Made by a program: the position numbers and the translations under genes. 29,500 nt of DNA from Prorocentrum cordatum. Its lineage: Eukaryota; Sar; Dinophyceae; Prorocentrales; Prorocentraceae. The notes beneath the pieces were generated by a model. The model did no database searches and was not told where the DNA came from. It worked only from the letters and a program-made list of their open reading frames with translations. This document shows, piece by piece, positions 16,891-25,869 of this stretch. Positions within the stretch are counted from its first letter, which is position 1. Every line of letters starts with the position of its first letter. The DNA is taken from NCBI GenBank assembly GCA_963575745.1, contig CAUYUJ010015024.1:188001-217500 (forward strand), given 5' to 3'.

Positions 16891-17020
16891 ACTGACCCAG
16901 GTCAATGCAAACGCGGGTCAGTCGGGCCTTGCTGGATCCCGCAGGATCCTGCGCCCAAGCCCGGGTCGGTGCACCCCTGGCTCTGCAGGATCCTGCAAGA
17001 TCCGACGATCAGACTGACCC
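16891..17020. repeat. Foldback element with nested palindromes
   Basis: GGGTCAGTC (16915-16923) pairs with GACTGACCC (17012-17020). Inside, GGATCCCGCAGGATCCTGC (16934-16952) pairs with GCAGGATCCTGCAAGATCC (16985-17003) apart from two positions. GCAGGATCCTGC is itself a 12-bp palindrome. A further ACTGACCC at 16891 can compete for the outer arm. Confidence 0.75.
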
Positions 17021-17340
17021 CCGTCCCTTGAGCCCCGAACATACCCGGCCAGAGGCATCGCGGGCCCCAGGAGGGTGCGGGTGTGTGGCCGCTCCTGGCC
17101 TCGGACAGGAGGGCGCAGACACCACGCTGGGGCCCACGATGGCCCTGGCCAGGCATGCAGTGGTGCCCACATTCCACTCCTGCGCATCGCCGACGTACTG
17201 AAAATCCTGGACCCTCTCGTACGCTCCGTGGCCCGTACCCACGTGGCAGAAGTTTGAGACTGGAACGTGCGCCGCCGGCTCGAAGATGACGCCGTCCAGG
17301 CCGCAGAGCTGGGGCTCACCCGCCTTCGAAGAAAATGAAC
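17009..17340 (-). CDS. Candidate exon with VG repeat motif
   Basis: On the minus strand the frame is open from about 17340 to 17009. It reads GEPQLCGLDGVIFEPAAHVP, VSNFCHVGTGHGAYERVQD and FQYVGDAQEWNVGTTACLAR. The two units (x-F-C-H-V-G-x-G-x-G-x-Y-E-x-V and x-F-Q-Y-V-G-D-x-x) look like imperfect copies of a short aromatic-Val-Gly motif. No start codon stands at the 5' end, and the AG of CCCCAG near 17310 would serve as a 3' splice site, so an internal exon is likely. The competing frame is Arg/Ser-rich and less protein-like. The function is unknown. The last ~30 codons enter the foldback and are doubtful. Confidence 0.35.
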
Positions 17341-17525
17341 TTCAGACCTCTGCGCGGATTTCCTGGATCCGCGCCAGGCCTCATCCCTAGCGCGAGGAGC
17401 GCCAGCGCCGATCCAAGAAATCCGCGCGGAGCTCTGAGGGTTTGCGTTCATGCAGGTCATCATTTTTCTCCAACTGCCTGCGGCATCCGCTGCACGTAAT
17501 GCTGCGGGGCGGCCCAGCTGTCCTG

Positions 17526-17527
<2 letters not shown>
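17341..17527. other. Unassigned spacer
   Basis: TTTCCTGGATCCGCGCCAGG (17359-17378) and GCGCCGATCCAAGAAATCC (about 17404-17422) form an imperfect inverted pair around a short spacer. No gene is seen. Confidence 0.35.
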
Positions 17528-17570
<43 letters not shown>

Positions 17571-17572
17571 GG

Positions 17573-17607
<35 letters not shown>

Positions 17608-17625
17608 TATACAAATACACACATA
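17528..17625. repeat. (TA)n and (GA)n microsatellites
   Basis: About 18 TA units (17529-17564) are followed by ACATATGG and then a (GA)n tract at about 17571-17608, ending in ATATACAAATACACACAT. This is the most AT-rich spot of the window. Confidence 0.95.
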
Positions 17626-17849
17626 AAAGAATACAAATAATTACCCTGCGACGTACCCAACCTTTTCTGTACATGTGGCAATGATACTCAGGGCCACCCC
17701 ATGCTGACTGCCATTCTGAAGGACCCGCAGTGCGCATGAAGAGCACCCAGCAGTGATTTCAGAAGACCGCAGCAAAAAAAGGAACGGCAAATATACAAAA
17801 TGGGAGCATTGGGGGGTGAAATAAACGCGCCCAAAAAGTAATCACAAAA

Positions 17850-18380
17850 GGGCGCGGCGGCGAGGTCCCGAGGTGGTCCGCGTATGACGTACCTCCGCTG
17901 GGCCTCCCAGGAGCCCACGAAAGAGGCGACAGCTGCGCAGATCGCAAGCCCCCCAGGGGGCGGCGAGGTCCAGAGGTGGTCCGCGCATGGCGTACCTCCG
18001 CTGGGCCCCCCAGGAGCCCACGAAAGTGGCGACAGTTGCGCAGATCGCAAGCCCCCCAGGGGACGGCGAGGTCCCGAGGTGGTCCGCGTATGACGTATCT
18101 CCGCCGGGCCTCCCAGGAGGCCACGAAAGTGGCGACAATTGCGCAGATCGCAAGCCCGCCAGGGGGCGGCGAAGTCCAGAGGTGGTCCGCGCATGGCGTA
18201 CCTCCGCTGGGCATCCCCAAGAGCCCACGAAAATGGCGACAGTTGCGCAGATCGCAGGTCCCCTGGGGGGCGGCGAGGTCCCGAGGTGGTCCGCGTATGA
18301 CGTATCTCCGCTGGGCTTCCCAGGAGCCTACGACGGTGGCGACGGCTGCGCAGATCGCAAGCCCCCCCAGGGGGGGGTAG
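17850..18380 (+). repeat. ~103-bp family A, array 3, five copies in A-B-A-B-A order
   Basis: Units begin at GTGGTCCGCG near 17872, 17974, 18077, 18180 and 18285. Copies 1, 3 and 5 read GTATGACGTA and copies 2 and 4 GCATGGCGTA. The word before the next copy alternates GTCCAGAG and GTCCCGAG. The shared body has CCTCCGCTGGGCC, CCCAGGAGCCCACGAAAG, GGCGACAGTTGCGCAGATCG and CAAGCCCCCCAGG. Alternation shows the array grew by duplicating a ~206-bp dimer. It cuts off the 3' end of the minus-strand gene next to it. Confidence 0.95.
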
Positions 18381-18383
18381 CTA

Positions 18384-20858
18384 CGAGGTAGCCAACGACG
18401 GTAGCTTTTGTTCGAGCTCCGAAGCTTCTCGGTGTACTGGGTGCCTTGTGGAGAATCCTCCCGTGCAAAGTCAGTCGGCGCTGTGAAAAAAAAAGCTCCC
18501 GTGAACGCTGCTGCAATCTGGGCGGCGATGCCATAGTCTGTGTCAGCTTTTGCAGCCAAGACTACGTTCCCCTTGCCCTTGGCCTGATTGGCCAGGCGGG
18601 CCAGGAAGCCCACTGGGTCGTGAAGCAACTGGAAACGCAAGCGCTGCGCCTTGCGGCGAGCTTCCGCATCTCCCATGCGAGCCAGCATGAAGCCAGGGGG
18701 GCGCGGGGGGGGCAGCAGGCAAGCGTCGCGGCCCGCAGCTGGCTTGGCACAGCGCAGGACCTTCTTCTCCCGCGTACCCCTGGCCTTGGCGGCGGCCTTC
18801 GCCCCCCCAAGATTGCGCTCTCGGATCTTGCCCCCCCGCTTGGCAACGGCAGCGGCGACTGTTGCAGCTGGCCCGGCTGGATCTGCGCCGCTCGCCTGGG
18901 CCGCCTCATGAGCCGCCGCAGCGAGATCGGGGGCGCCCTCCGCGAGAAGGCGAGCGCGCTTGCTCGGGGGAGCGGCCGCCATGGCGTCGACGGCAGCTGC
19001 TCGCTTGCGGCCGAAGCCTACCTCTGTCCGGCGTTCTGCCCGAGGTTCCCGCGTGCTTCCCTTGTCGCGCCGCTCGGCCCTCCCCAGCGGCACTGCGATC
19101 TTCCCATGGGCGCGCTCATGTAGCTGCAGCACATGCCTGTGCCAACGACTGGCGGCAGAGCTCTCGTCCCGCGGCTGGTCCAGCCACGCGCGCAGCAACC
19201 CGCTGGGGGGCGCTGCGTCCACGAGCGTGCACTCCTCCACGGACATGCCGAGCATTTGAGCCCCCTCGGGGCAATGCACCTCTGAGAAACGGCGGAATCG
19301 CCTCTCCACGTTGCCCGCGCTCGATTTCCATACTCGGAAGAGCTCCACGAGACGACGGCCGCCGTGGAGCTCGGGCCACTCCGCCGCAGCGCGGCCCCAA
19401 GCCTGCCGCGCGGTGCCCCCGTCTCGGCGATGCACCTCGGCACGCGGCAACATTTGCCGCAGCTGGGGGGTGGGGTGGGTCGAGGTGTGGCAGATGCGCC
19501 TCAAACGAGCCTCGGCTTCTGTTGCATGCTCCGCTGCGCCCGCGTCTGTTGCAGACAGGGGGGGGGGGGGGGCTAACGAAAAGCAGCAAACGCGCGAAAC
19601 CGAGAATGCTCTGGCCGATACAGCCTCATGTTCTCCGTCACGTTGGCAACGGTTCCCTGCGCCCGTCGAAGAGCCGCCTTGATGGCGTCGCGGGCTCGGG
19701 GCTCCGTATTCCAATCGCCGATGCCAACGGTCTGGGCGCCGCTGCCAAAGGCGGACCGCTTCGTGCCCCTCAGAAACTTGGGTGACGCCAGTGTGCGTGT
19801 CGGGGATGCCCAAGATACCCCCCTTGACGAACAACGCTTCCAGCTTGGAGAGGAAAGCGGCGGCCCTCGATTGAACGCTTGCAGCGTCGGGGTTGCCCTT
19901 GTCCCCGGTGGCGACCCAGGTGTAGTGCTCCGCGCGCAAGTCGGCCAGCAACCCCCCCAGGAGCAAGCGCGAACTGGTATCGCCCCCGAGCCCTTCCAAG
20001 AAACGTCGGGCGATAATGCGCCGATCTGCGTCAGCCCCCTGGGGCTCCACTCCGAGCGCATTGAATATGACTTTCAAACGCCCGCTTTCCCGTGCGAAGG
20101 GCCTCGCCCGACTGTCGAAACGCTGGGGGGGCCCAGCCGAAGTTTTCGACGAACGCAATGCCGTCTTCCACCAGCTGCTGCCCCCCCCCCAGTGTGGTGC
20201 GGAACACGGTGGAGTTGGTCAGGAACTTGGCCAGACTTGGCGGCTTCTTACCCGTTACCAGCAGCTCGTCCGTGATCGTTCTTTCGCTGTCTCCTCTCAT
20301 CGAATGGGCCAGAACCTTCTGGGGCGAGTGCGACTCGCCCCACGCGTGGAACGCCAGCCGAGGGAACGTAGCTGTCGCAGCCAGGGGTACACTTAGATCC
20401 GCCCCATCGCTGCACCATGCCCGCATATCCTCTCGCACATGCTCGTGCCAGTCCCCGTCCAGCTCCCCGCCTGCCGTCTGGCACGCGCGACGGACGCAGT
20501 CCTCCAGCATAGAAGCCTTGCCGTCGCAGTCCATGGCCCGTGGGAACTCCCGCACCCCGATCACCCGCTCCACGATCCAGGGCACTTCGGGGCCCAACTG
20601 TTCCAGCCAGCCTGCCTTGAGACCGTAGCTTGGGAGGAAGTCCAAAGCCTTCGGGATCGACCGCAGCACGGCGCCGATCTCGACCTGGCACGCGCGGTCG
20701 AGGCCGTCCGCAGCCAAACGAAAAAACAGCACCATGTTGGATAATCCTCTGCGTCGCGATCCTCTCGTACTGAGCCATTGCGGCCGCCGCCCTTCGGCGA
20801 TGCTGACGAGACCCCAAAACTCCGCGGTCGCCCCCGACGAGCGCATCCCGCCACACAT
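18384..20858 (-). pseudogene. Multicopy dinoflagellate-type gene, frameshifted and 3'-truncated
   Basis: The protein signal runs in three successive frames on the minus strand. Frame 1 (20858 to ~20120): NMVLFFRLAADGLDRACQVE, LPSYGLKAGWLEQLGPEVPW, LSVPLAATATFPRLAFHAWG, LLVTGKKPPSLAKFLTNSTV. Frame 2 (~20125 to ~19785): RFLEGLGGDTSSRLLLGGLL, EHYTWVATGDKGNPDAASVQ, GILGIPDTHTGVT. Frame 3 (~19785 to ~19573): SAFGSGAQTVGIGDWNTEPR, VANVTENMRLYRPEHSRFRA. Frame 2 resumes after a G15 run (19558-19572): EWPELHGGRRLVELFRVWKS, SAGNVERRFRRFSE, then a basic Ala-rich part with two RKRAAAVDA/PPSKRARLL nuclear-signal-like patches. It ends near 18390 at the 103-bp array. This layout recalls an abundant dinoflagellate family. 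The GNVERRFRRF word is reminiscent of hAT-type dimerisation regions, but that link is speculation. Two of three frame breaks fall at homopolymers, so sequencing error may explain part of the damage. Confidence 0.6.
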
Positions 20859-21346
20859 CGAAACTTCTGAAGGAACTGGGCGTCTCTATGAGTGCACGGG
20901 CGGCGACCACTTGTCGGCGGCGCGGGCGCCGACGGGCGCGTGCGCCGCGGCTGTTGCAGCTGTTGCGGCTGATGCGGCCGTTGTGGGGAACACAGACACG
21001 GGGTTGCCCGAGTGCGAGGCTTCCGCTCGAATCCGCTCTTCCACGCCGCTTCTGCTGCCTGGTGCTCGTCGCACCGCATGGCGCAGGAGGTTTTCCTTGC
21101 GTTGGAAACTCCCGGCCCCCTGGCCTAATATGGATTGTAACGGGCGCCCTTGAACGCCGAGCAGAACAAGCAGACTGCAAATCGACCATCTACGCAGCCT
21201 GTCCAAATTTCAGGCCTCTGGGTGACTGGATTCGTCGCAGACAGAGAGGCGCCCCACTGCTCCTTGGTTTTTCCCCAAATTTGCAAGCGCCGCACGTCGC
21301 GATGTTCTCTGGGTAGTGGTGGCTGGCGACGTGCTCCTTCAGGGCC
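20859..21346. other. Region 5' of the minus-strand gene
   Basis: Frames on both strands are open for 80-140 codons with no clear domain. GCTGTTGCAGCTGTTGCGGC (20950-20969) is a short Gln/Ala-type repeat. Because the minus-strand gene at 20858 and the plus-strand helicase diverge from here, the stretch would be their shared intergenic or upstream region. Confidence 0.4.
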
Positions 21347-21895
21347 ATGGGCAACGAAGGTCAGAACTTCTCGGCTACTTTGCTCGGGGCGGCCTTCGCC
21401 TTCGCTTTTGCAGCCGCGGCTGCCTCGCTGCTGGGGCCGCGGCCCTCTTCGGGGCCGCTGTTGGAGTCGCCATCCGAAGACGAGCCTTCGGAAGACGAGG
21501 CTTTGCTGTTACAGCCCAGCCTGTCGTCGGCAACTCCGTCGGCGTCGGCCGCGTCGTCGGCGCCAGCGCCCGAGCTGTTGCAGCCGCGGCTCGACGAGGC
21601 CGCTCTCGCCGAAGCCGACGAGGCCGCGCGGCTCGACGGGGCCGCGCGGCTCGAGGGGGCGCCATTCGACGGGGCCGAGGCCGCTCTCGACGAGGCCGCC
21701 CTCGACGAGGCCGCACGGCTCGAGGGGGGCGCATTCGACGAGGCCGAAGCCGAGGCCGCTCTCGACGAGGCCGCAGGGCTCGACCAGGCCGCCCTCGACG
21801 AGGCCGCAGGGCTCGGGGGGGCCGCAGGGGGCGACGAGGCCGCAGGGCTCGGGGAAGCCGCATCAGACGACGTTGCATTGAGCCAAATCCTACGG
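21347..21895 (+). repeat. GACGAGGCCGC-type coding-like minisatellite
   Basis: CTCGACGAGGCCGC and close variants recur about every 15-30 bp from about 21590 to 21850. One frame (ATG at 21347) reads as an Ala/Asp/Glu/Leu-rich protein with a hydrophobic LLGAAFAFAFAAAAASLLG segment and many LDEAA repeats. The helicase frame reads the same DNA as Arg/Gly repeats. The acidic frame has a plausible signal-like N-terminus, but I cannot show that it is translated. Confidence 0.45.
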
Positions 21896-22130
21896 ACCAC
21901 AATGGTGCTGATGGTGATGGTGATAGTCATGCCGATGGTACGGAGGGTGATGATGACGGTGATGGTGATGATGGTATGGTGAGGGTGATTGTGATGGTGA
22001 TGATGGTGATGGTGATGATGGTGATTGTGTATGATCCCCACCATCATCATCGCAATCACCATCGCCATCACCATCGGCACTACGATAGGATAATCACCAC
22101 CATCACTACCGGCATCAGCATCAAAGCACA
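21896..22130. repeat. Mirror pair of GATGGT and ATCACC tracts (potential long hairpin)
   Basis: From about 21898 to 22030 the plus strand repeats GATGGTGAT words. After an axis at TATGATCCCC (22029-22038) it switches to CACCATCATCATCGCAATCA-type words until about 22120. The two halves are imperfect reverse complements, so this DNA or its RNA can fold on itself just before the helicase ORF. Confidence 0.8.
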
Positions 22131-22173
22131 AAACACTCAACTCACTCAACTAAAACCAGCCCTAAAAACAGCC

Positions 22174-24210
22174 ATGCAGCTCCAGTGCATGGCCCTCTTC
22201 GTGAACCGCCTGGAGCAGGCCTTCCTCGAGCGCCCCGATCCGAGCAAACCGTGGACCCATCCAGCTCGCGCCCTAATGACCACGATCATGGACGGCGGGG
22301 GTGGCTGCAGCAAGACGACCTTGAGCACCGAGATCTTGCTGCCCTTACTCGAGACGTTCTTCCACCCCGAGGGGGTCCCACGACGTGCCCCTTCGAACAA
22401 ACCCGCTCGACTGATCGGCGGTCGCACCGCGCGCTCTGGCCAGTGGCTGTCGCCCGACAGCTCCACGCGAACACGCGCGTTGGCCTTGAACGCGCGGACT
22501 CGCCAAACATATGCCGTCACCCACGTCGACGCAGGCGCCTTGTATGTCAACGAGTCCTCGCAACTACAAGGCGAGCTCAACCGCGCCGGGGCTCTACGAA
22601 CCACGTGCGCCCGCGAAGCAAAATACGGCTTGAACAAGGACGTGTACTTCAAGCCTCAGGAGCGGTGGGGACGCTGACCTGCGGTGGTCTACTCCGGCGA
22701 CCACTTGCAGCTACCACCAGCCCCAGCCTCGTCCAGCATGCTGGCACCGCTCGAGGGCACTACGAACGAGCACAAAGTCGGGGCCAATATTTTCCGCGAC
22801 GCGGATTTGGTGTTCGAGCTCCAAGGGGCCACGCGCTGCACCGACCACGCACTCATCGACATTCTGAACACCATGCGGGTGCCGGGCGGCAGGGCCCTCA
22901 CGGAGCAACAGTGGCAGGCCCTCAAGTACACCGAGGTCAGTGCGGAACAGCCTGACATCCCAGCGTCGTGGTACCACTCGTGCTACTGCTGGAACGTCAT
23001 CAGCATGACCGCGTTCATGCTCGCACGGCAGTCCGCCCGTGAGGCCCGGCAAACTCTATTTTACGTGCAAGCCGTGGACCAAGCCAAAGGCATCATACCA
23101 GAGACGAGCACGGCACAGTTCTACGAGGACTTACTTCGGATACCCAGCATCCAGAACACGAGACGCCCCCCACCGGCGGTGCTCTTCCATTACGGCATGC
23201 GAGCACGGCTCGCGACCGCGATCCAGCAACCTTTTGCTGTACAGGACGTCGAGAGCACCGCTGTCGGTTTTGACCTGGACCCCGCCGACCTCGCCACGAA
23301 AACCAGGCTTCGGTTAGCATCCGCCTCGCACGCCGCGGAATTCGCATGTCCTCTCATGCCGAAGGCTATTTGCGTGAAGCTGGACGACTGCGATCTCCAG
23401 CTCTTACCGCTAGCAGTGTGTCCGGAGCATCCCGAGCGCAGCTCGACGCGCACTCGCTGCGCCAATGCTGCGCAGCCTGGCGCCGTGGCCATCCGGCCAA
23501 GGCCGCGCGCGTTCAAACACTTCTACTCACCAACGGAGAATACCAAATACGTCATAATCTCACGGACACAGATACCGCTGATGCCGGCGGCGGCCGACCC
23601 GCTCTACTCGATGAAGGGCGCCACGGCAGATCCCGGTCTGGTGGCCTACTGGTTCTTTCCGCAACGACGCTCCGACACCATCCGATGGTTGATTGTCTAC
23701 GTGATGCTCTCACGGCCTCGCTCACTTGCTACCCTCAAGTCCGTGAATCTGGCGAGGCAGATCCGTGACTTCATAGAACAGGGTCCGCCCGAAGATCTCG
23801 TCGCCAACTTCGATCGACTTTTCAATGAAAAAGTCGAGGCGACGAGGGAGCTGGCACGAGAGGCCGCACGTGCCTACGGCCTCCTGACAGAACTCTCTCG
23901 AGCGACACACCCCTGCAGTGCTGCACAGCCTGCAGCCGCAATGTCCACGACAGCAGCCGCGGGCATCATGGGTCGGCACTACAACACCTTCTACAGCAGT
24001 GGCCACTCGACGACGACGGCGACAAACGCGATCGCAGGGGGGCGAAGGGGCTTGGCGCGGCGGCGTGGGCATGGGAGCCACCGACCCTGCAGCATACCAA
24101 TAATCATCGATGAACGACCTCACCACGACCGTATGTTCATCACCCGCATTATCTTTCCATGGCGACCCGCGACGGCCATGACATTCTTCGTAGCGGCCCA
24201 TTTTTCGTAG
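22174..24210 (+). pseudogene. Pif1-type helicase with in-frame TGA and motif substitutions
   Basis: Pif1-family helicases unwind DNA using ATP. The reading frame is colinear over the whole length. Seen in order: leader MQLQCMALFVNRLEQAFLER; P-loop GGGGCSKTT (22294-22320); APSNKPARLIGGRTARSGQW; Walker B region ALYVNESSQLQGELNRAG; TGA at 22675-22677; motif III YSGDHLQLPPAPASS; ATRCTDHALIDILNTMRVPG; motif V YSMKGATADPGLVAYWFFPQ (~23602); motif VI YVMLSRPRSLATLKSVNLAR (~23700); then a helical tail. Three lesions argue against activity: Ser replaces the Gly preceding the P-loop Lys, Asn replaces the Walker B Asp, and one in-frame stop splits the protein with no frame change. The ATG at 22174 is the first Met near the family-like start; the same frame runs upstream through repeats. 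Motif spelling matches a dinoflagellate subfamily. Recoding of TGA is possible but less likely than decay. Confidence 0.85.
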
Positions 24211-24650
24211 CGGCGGGTCTGCATACCCACGGTGCTGCATAGCCCGTGGTGTCTCGCTACCCGTCCCTCGTTAGCATCCAACAGGTAGACCCACATGCAG
24301 CATGGTCATGATGTAAACGTAGTTGCTCCCCGCTTGCGCACGCTACCTAGGAGCAGGAGAGCGGCTGCATGCTCGCAGCAAGGCGTATCCGCGGTGCTGC
24401 ACAGCCCGCGGTCGCTGGATGGCGTTCGCCGCGGCATGACAGAGCACTGCGGCATGACAAAATGCATGACAAGATGTGCTTCGCTCCGCGCCCCCTGCCA
24501 GCTCCCCATCCGATGGTGTATGTGATTTTCGAAATTCGTTTCGGGGTCACGGGGGGCCCTGCGCGGTTTGGGCGGGGGGCTTGACCCCCCCTGCCCCTCC
24601 GGGTCCCGGTGCCATTGTGCCTCAAGCGCTAGACGTGATCAGCCTCATCG
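24211..24650. other. Intergenic with hairpin copies and repeat R1
   Basis: TTCGTAGCGGC occurs twice (24187, 24205), then hairpin copies at 24227 and 24389. No gene is supported. Repeat R1 (listed separately) occupies about 24348-24523. Confidence 0.5.
24348..24523 (+). repeat. Direct repeat R1, first copy
   Basis: It starts GGAGCAGGAGAGCGGC and runs through GCTCGCAGCAA, the 45-bp exact core beginning TCCGCGGTGCTGCACAGCCC and ending GTTCGCCGCGGC, then GTGACAGA/ATGACAGA, CGCTTCGCTCCGC and CCCATCCGATGGTGTATGTG. The second copy lies at about 25870-26054. Each contains one covarying-hairpin copy at its centre. Confidence 0.85.
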
Positions 24651-24999
24651 GTGACCCAGATGGCCAATAGTGCCGGCAGCGGGGCCAATGGCGCCGGCGC
24701 GCAGCGCGGCCCGGGGCAGGCTCAGCCGGATGGCACACCATTCGAAGTGATGGCGTGGGCCTTCGAAGGAGAGGAGCCTTTTCTGGCGCCCATGCGTGGA
24801 CTGCGGCCTGCGGACGGGGTGCTTCTGCGACGGTTGCTTCGCCTCCACCCGCTGGCCGCTGGAAACGTGGGAAGAGGGGCAGCGGGCGCCGTTGCGCGCG
24901 GATTGCGACCGGCGTCATAGCGGCCTGTGCCATTATTGTCGGGGGCTGTCTTGGGCGACTCCTCCGACTCGCGGCCCGGAGCGCCCTGGTGGCCGGTGA
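24651..24999 (+). pseudogene. Cys-rich zinc-ribbon-like fragment
   Basis: From about 24781 one frame reads FWRPCVDCGLRTGCFCDGCF, ASTRWPLETWEEGQRAPLRA and DCDRRHSGLCHYCRGLSWAT, then PPTRGPERPGGR and a stop at 24999. The Cys spacing (CVDC, CFCDGC, later C-D and CHYC) suggests a zinc-binding module, and the GQ-x-x-P and C-D words recall a recurrent dinoflagellate Cys-rich family. Upstream, another frame (24661-24790) gives MANSAGSGANGAGAQRGPGQ and EVMAWAFEGEEPFLAP, so a frameshift near 24780 separates the two parts. It sits between the helicase remnant and a second helicase-derived scrap. A partner or DNA-binding role would be inference. Confidence 0.45.
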
Positions 25000-25005
25000 G
25001 CCTGG

Positions 25006-25075
25006 TCGCGCCAACGGCCTCCTGCCAGAACTCTCTTGAGCGACGCGCCCCAGCAGTGCTGCGCAGCCTGCAGAC
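25006..25075 (+). repeat. Duplicate of the helicase 3' end
   Basis: Bases from about 25006 to 25073 repeat 23869-23935 of the helicase ORF at most positions (shared words ACGGCCTCCTG, CAGAACTCTCT, GAGCGACRCRCCCC and the hairpin copy). Here the frame hits TGA straight after the shared LLPELS. The scrap follows the Cys-rich fragment, so the helicase tail has been copied with its hairpin. Confidence 0.8.
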
Positions 25076-25287
25076 AGAGCCTCATTGAGAGGGGCGGCGG
25101 GCCTCATTGGTAGCAGACAGAAGTTGATGAACAGAGGTCCAGCCAGCCATTGCGCGAGTGTAGCCGGGGACGGGTCCAGACTTCCGGCTGCGTGCATCTC
25201 GTTATCACCGCACCGCAGCCTCTATTGCTCCGGCGCAACCCGCGGCAAACCGCTCTCCGAACCGGCGAACCCTCCGCACAGCCGCCG

Positions 25288-25839
25288 ATGTCACAGTCAG
25301 AACAGTGCGGCCCCGACAGCGGTGCTGCACAGCCCGCCTCGGCACCAGGTGGGGCCTCACATGTATCAGCCAACAGTGCTGAACAGCCTGGTTCTCGAGA
25401 CTCTTCCGATGGCAGCGCTGAACGACCTGCCCCCCCAGAACCTTTCGAGACCCTGGCAGACCTTTGGCATTGGGCGGAGCAGCCTCCTGAAACAGCACGG
25501 AGGGCAGATCCTAGATGCCGTGTTCGCGAGGCCTTGCGTGTCTTAGAACTCGATACTTCAAGAGATGCCCGGAGGCAGCTGCAGGCTCTGTTGAAATCGT
25601 GGGATATCAAACAAAAGGATCCATCCAACAAAAAACGGAATGTCGTCGAGGTGCACCAGCGCTTGCGCGCGGCAGCGCTTAAGGAAAGGACCAGATTAGG
25701 AACAATTGTCTCTTTCAGCAGTCGGGCAAGCTTTGAGAATCTGTTCCGTCGTCGTGCCGCAGGGGCCAGCCGTCGTGCCCGAAGCCGATCAGCGAGGCGC
25801 GGATCCCTGTGCAGTGCTGTACAACCTCCACAGTGCTGA
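25288..25839 (+). CDS. Small hypothetical protein with C-terminal basic helical domain
   Basis: The ATG at 25288 opens MSQSEQCGPDSGAAQPASAP and a Ser/Gly/Pro-rich part of ~60 residues in which the covarying hairpins are read as GAAQP, SAEQP and SAERP. It continues ETLADLWHWAEQPPETARRA, REALRVLELDTSRDARRQLQ, ALLKSWDIKQKDPSNKKRNV and VEVHQRLRAAALKERTRLG, a predicted helical, basic stretch of about 75 residues. Its size and Lys/Arg content would suit a small nucleic-acid-binding fold, but I recognise none. The last ~45 residues are Arg/Ser-rich and finish in another hairpin copy (CSAVQPP). The frame is open ~48 codons upstream of the chosen Met with less protein-like content. It lies between the helicase scrap and R1 copy 2. 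Confidence 0.45.
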   Translation: MSQSEQCGPDSGAAQPASAPGGASHVSANSAEQPGSRDSSDGSAERPAPPEPFETLADLWHWAEQPPETARRADPRCRVREALRVLELDTSRDARRQLQALLKSWDIKQKDPSNKKRNVVEVHQRLRAAALKERTRLGTIVSFSSRASFENLFRRRAAGASRRARSRSARRGSLCSAVQPPQC

Positions 25840-25869
25840 ACGCTTGCACACACTCGCGGAGCAGGAGAG

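Noticed and set aside
17759-18380. C-terminal 200 codons of the minus-strand frame over the 103-bp array
   Set aside because: The sequence is the tandem repeat read through after the gene is cut; it is not treated as a protein domain.
20738-21189. Open minus-strand frames 5' of the multicopy gene as extra exons
   Set aside because: No frame stands out over the others and no splice signal was convincing.
23461-23481. First hairpin copy (ANAAQPG) as an inserted element
   Set aside because: It sits inside the conserved body of the helicase, so the match may be ancestral coding sequence; kept in the list but not used as evidence of insertion.
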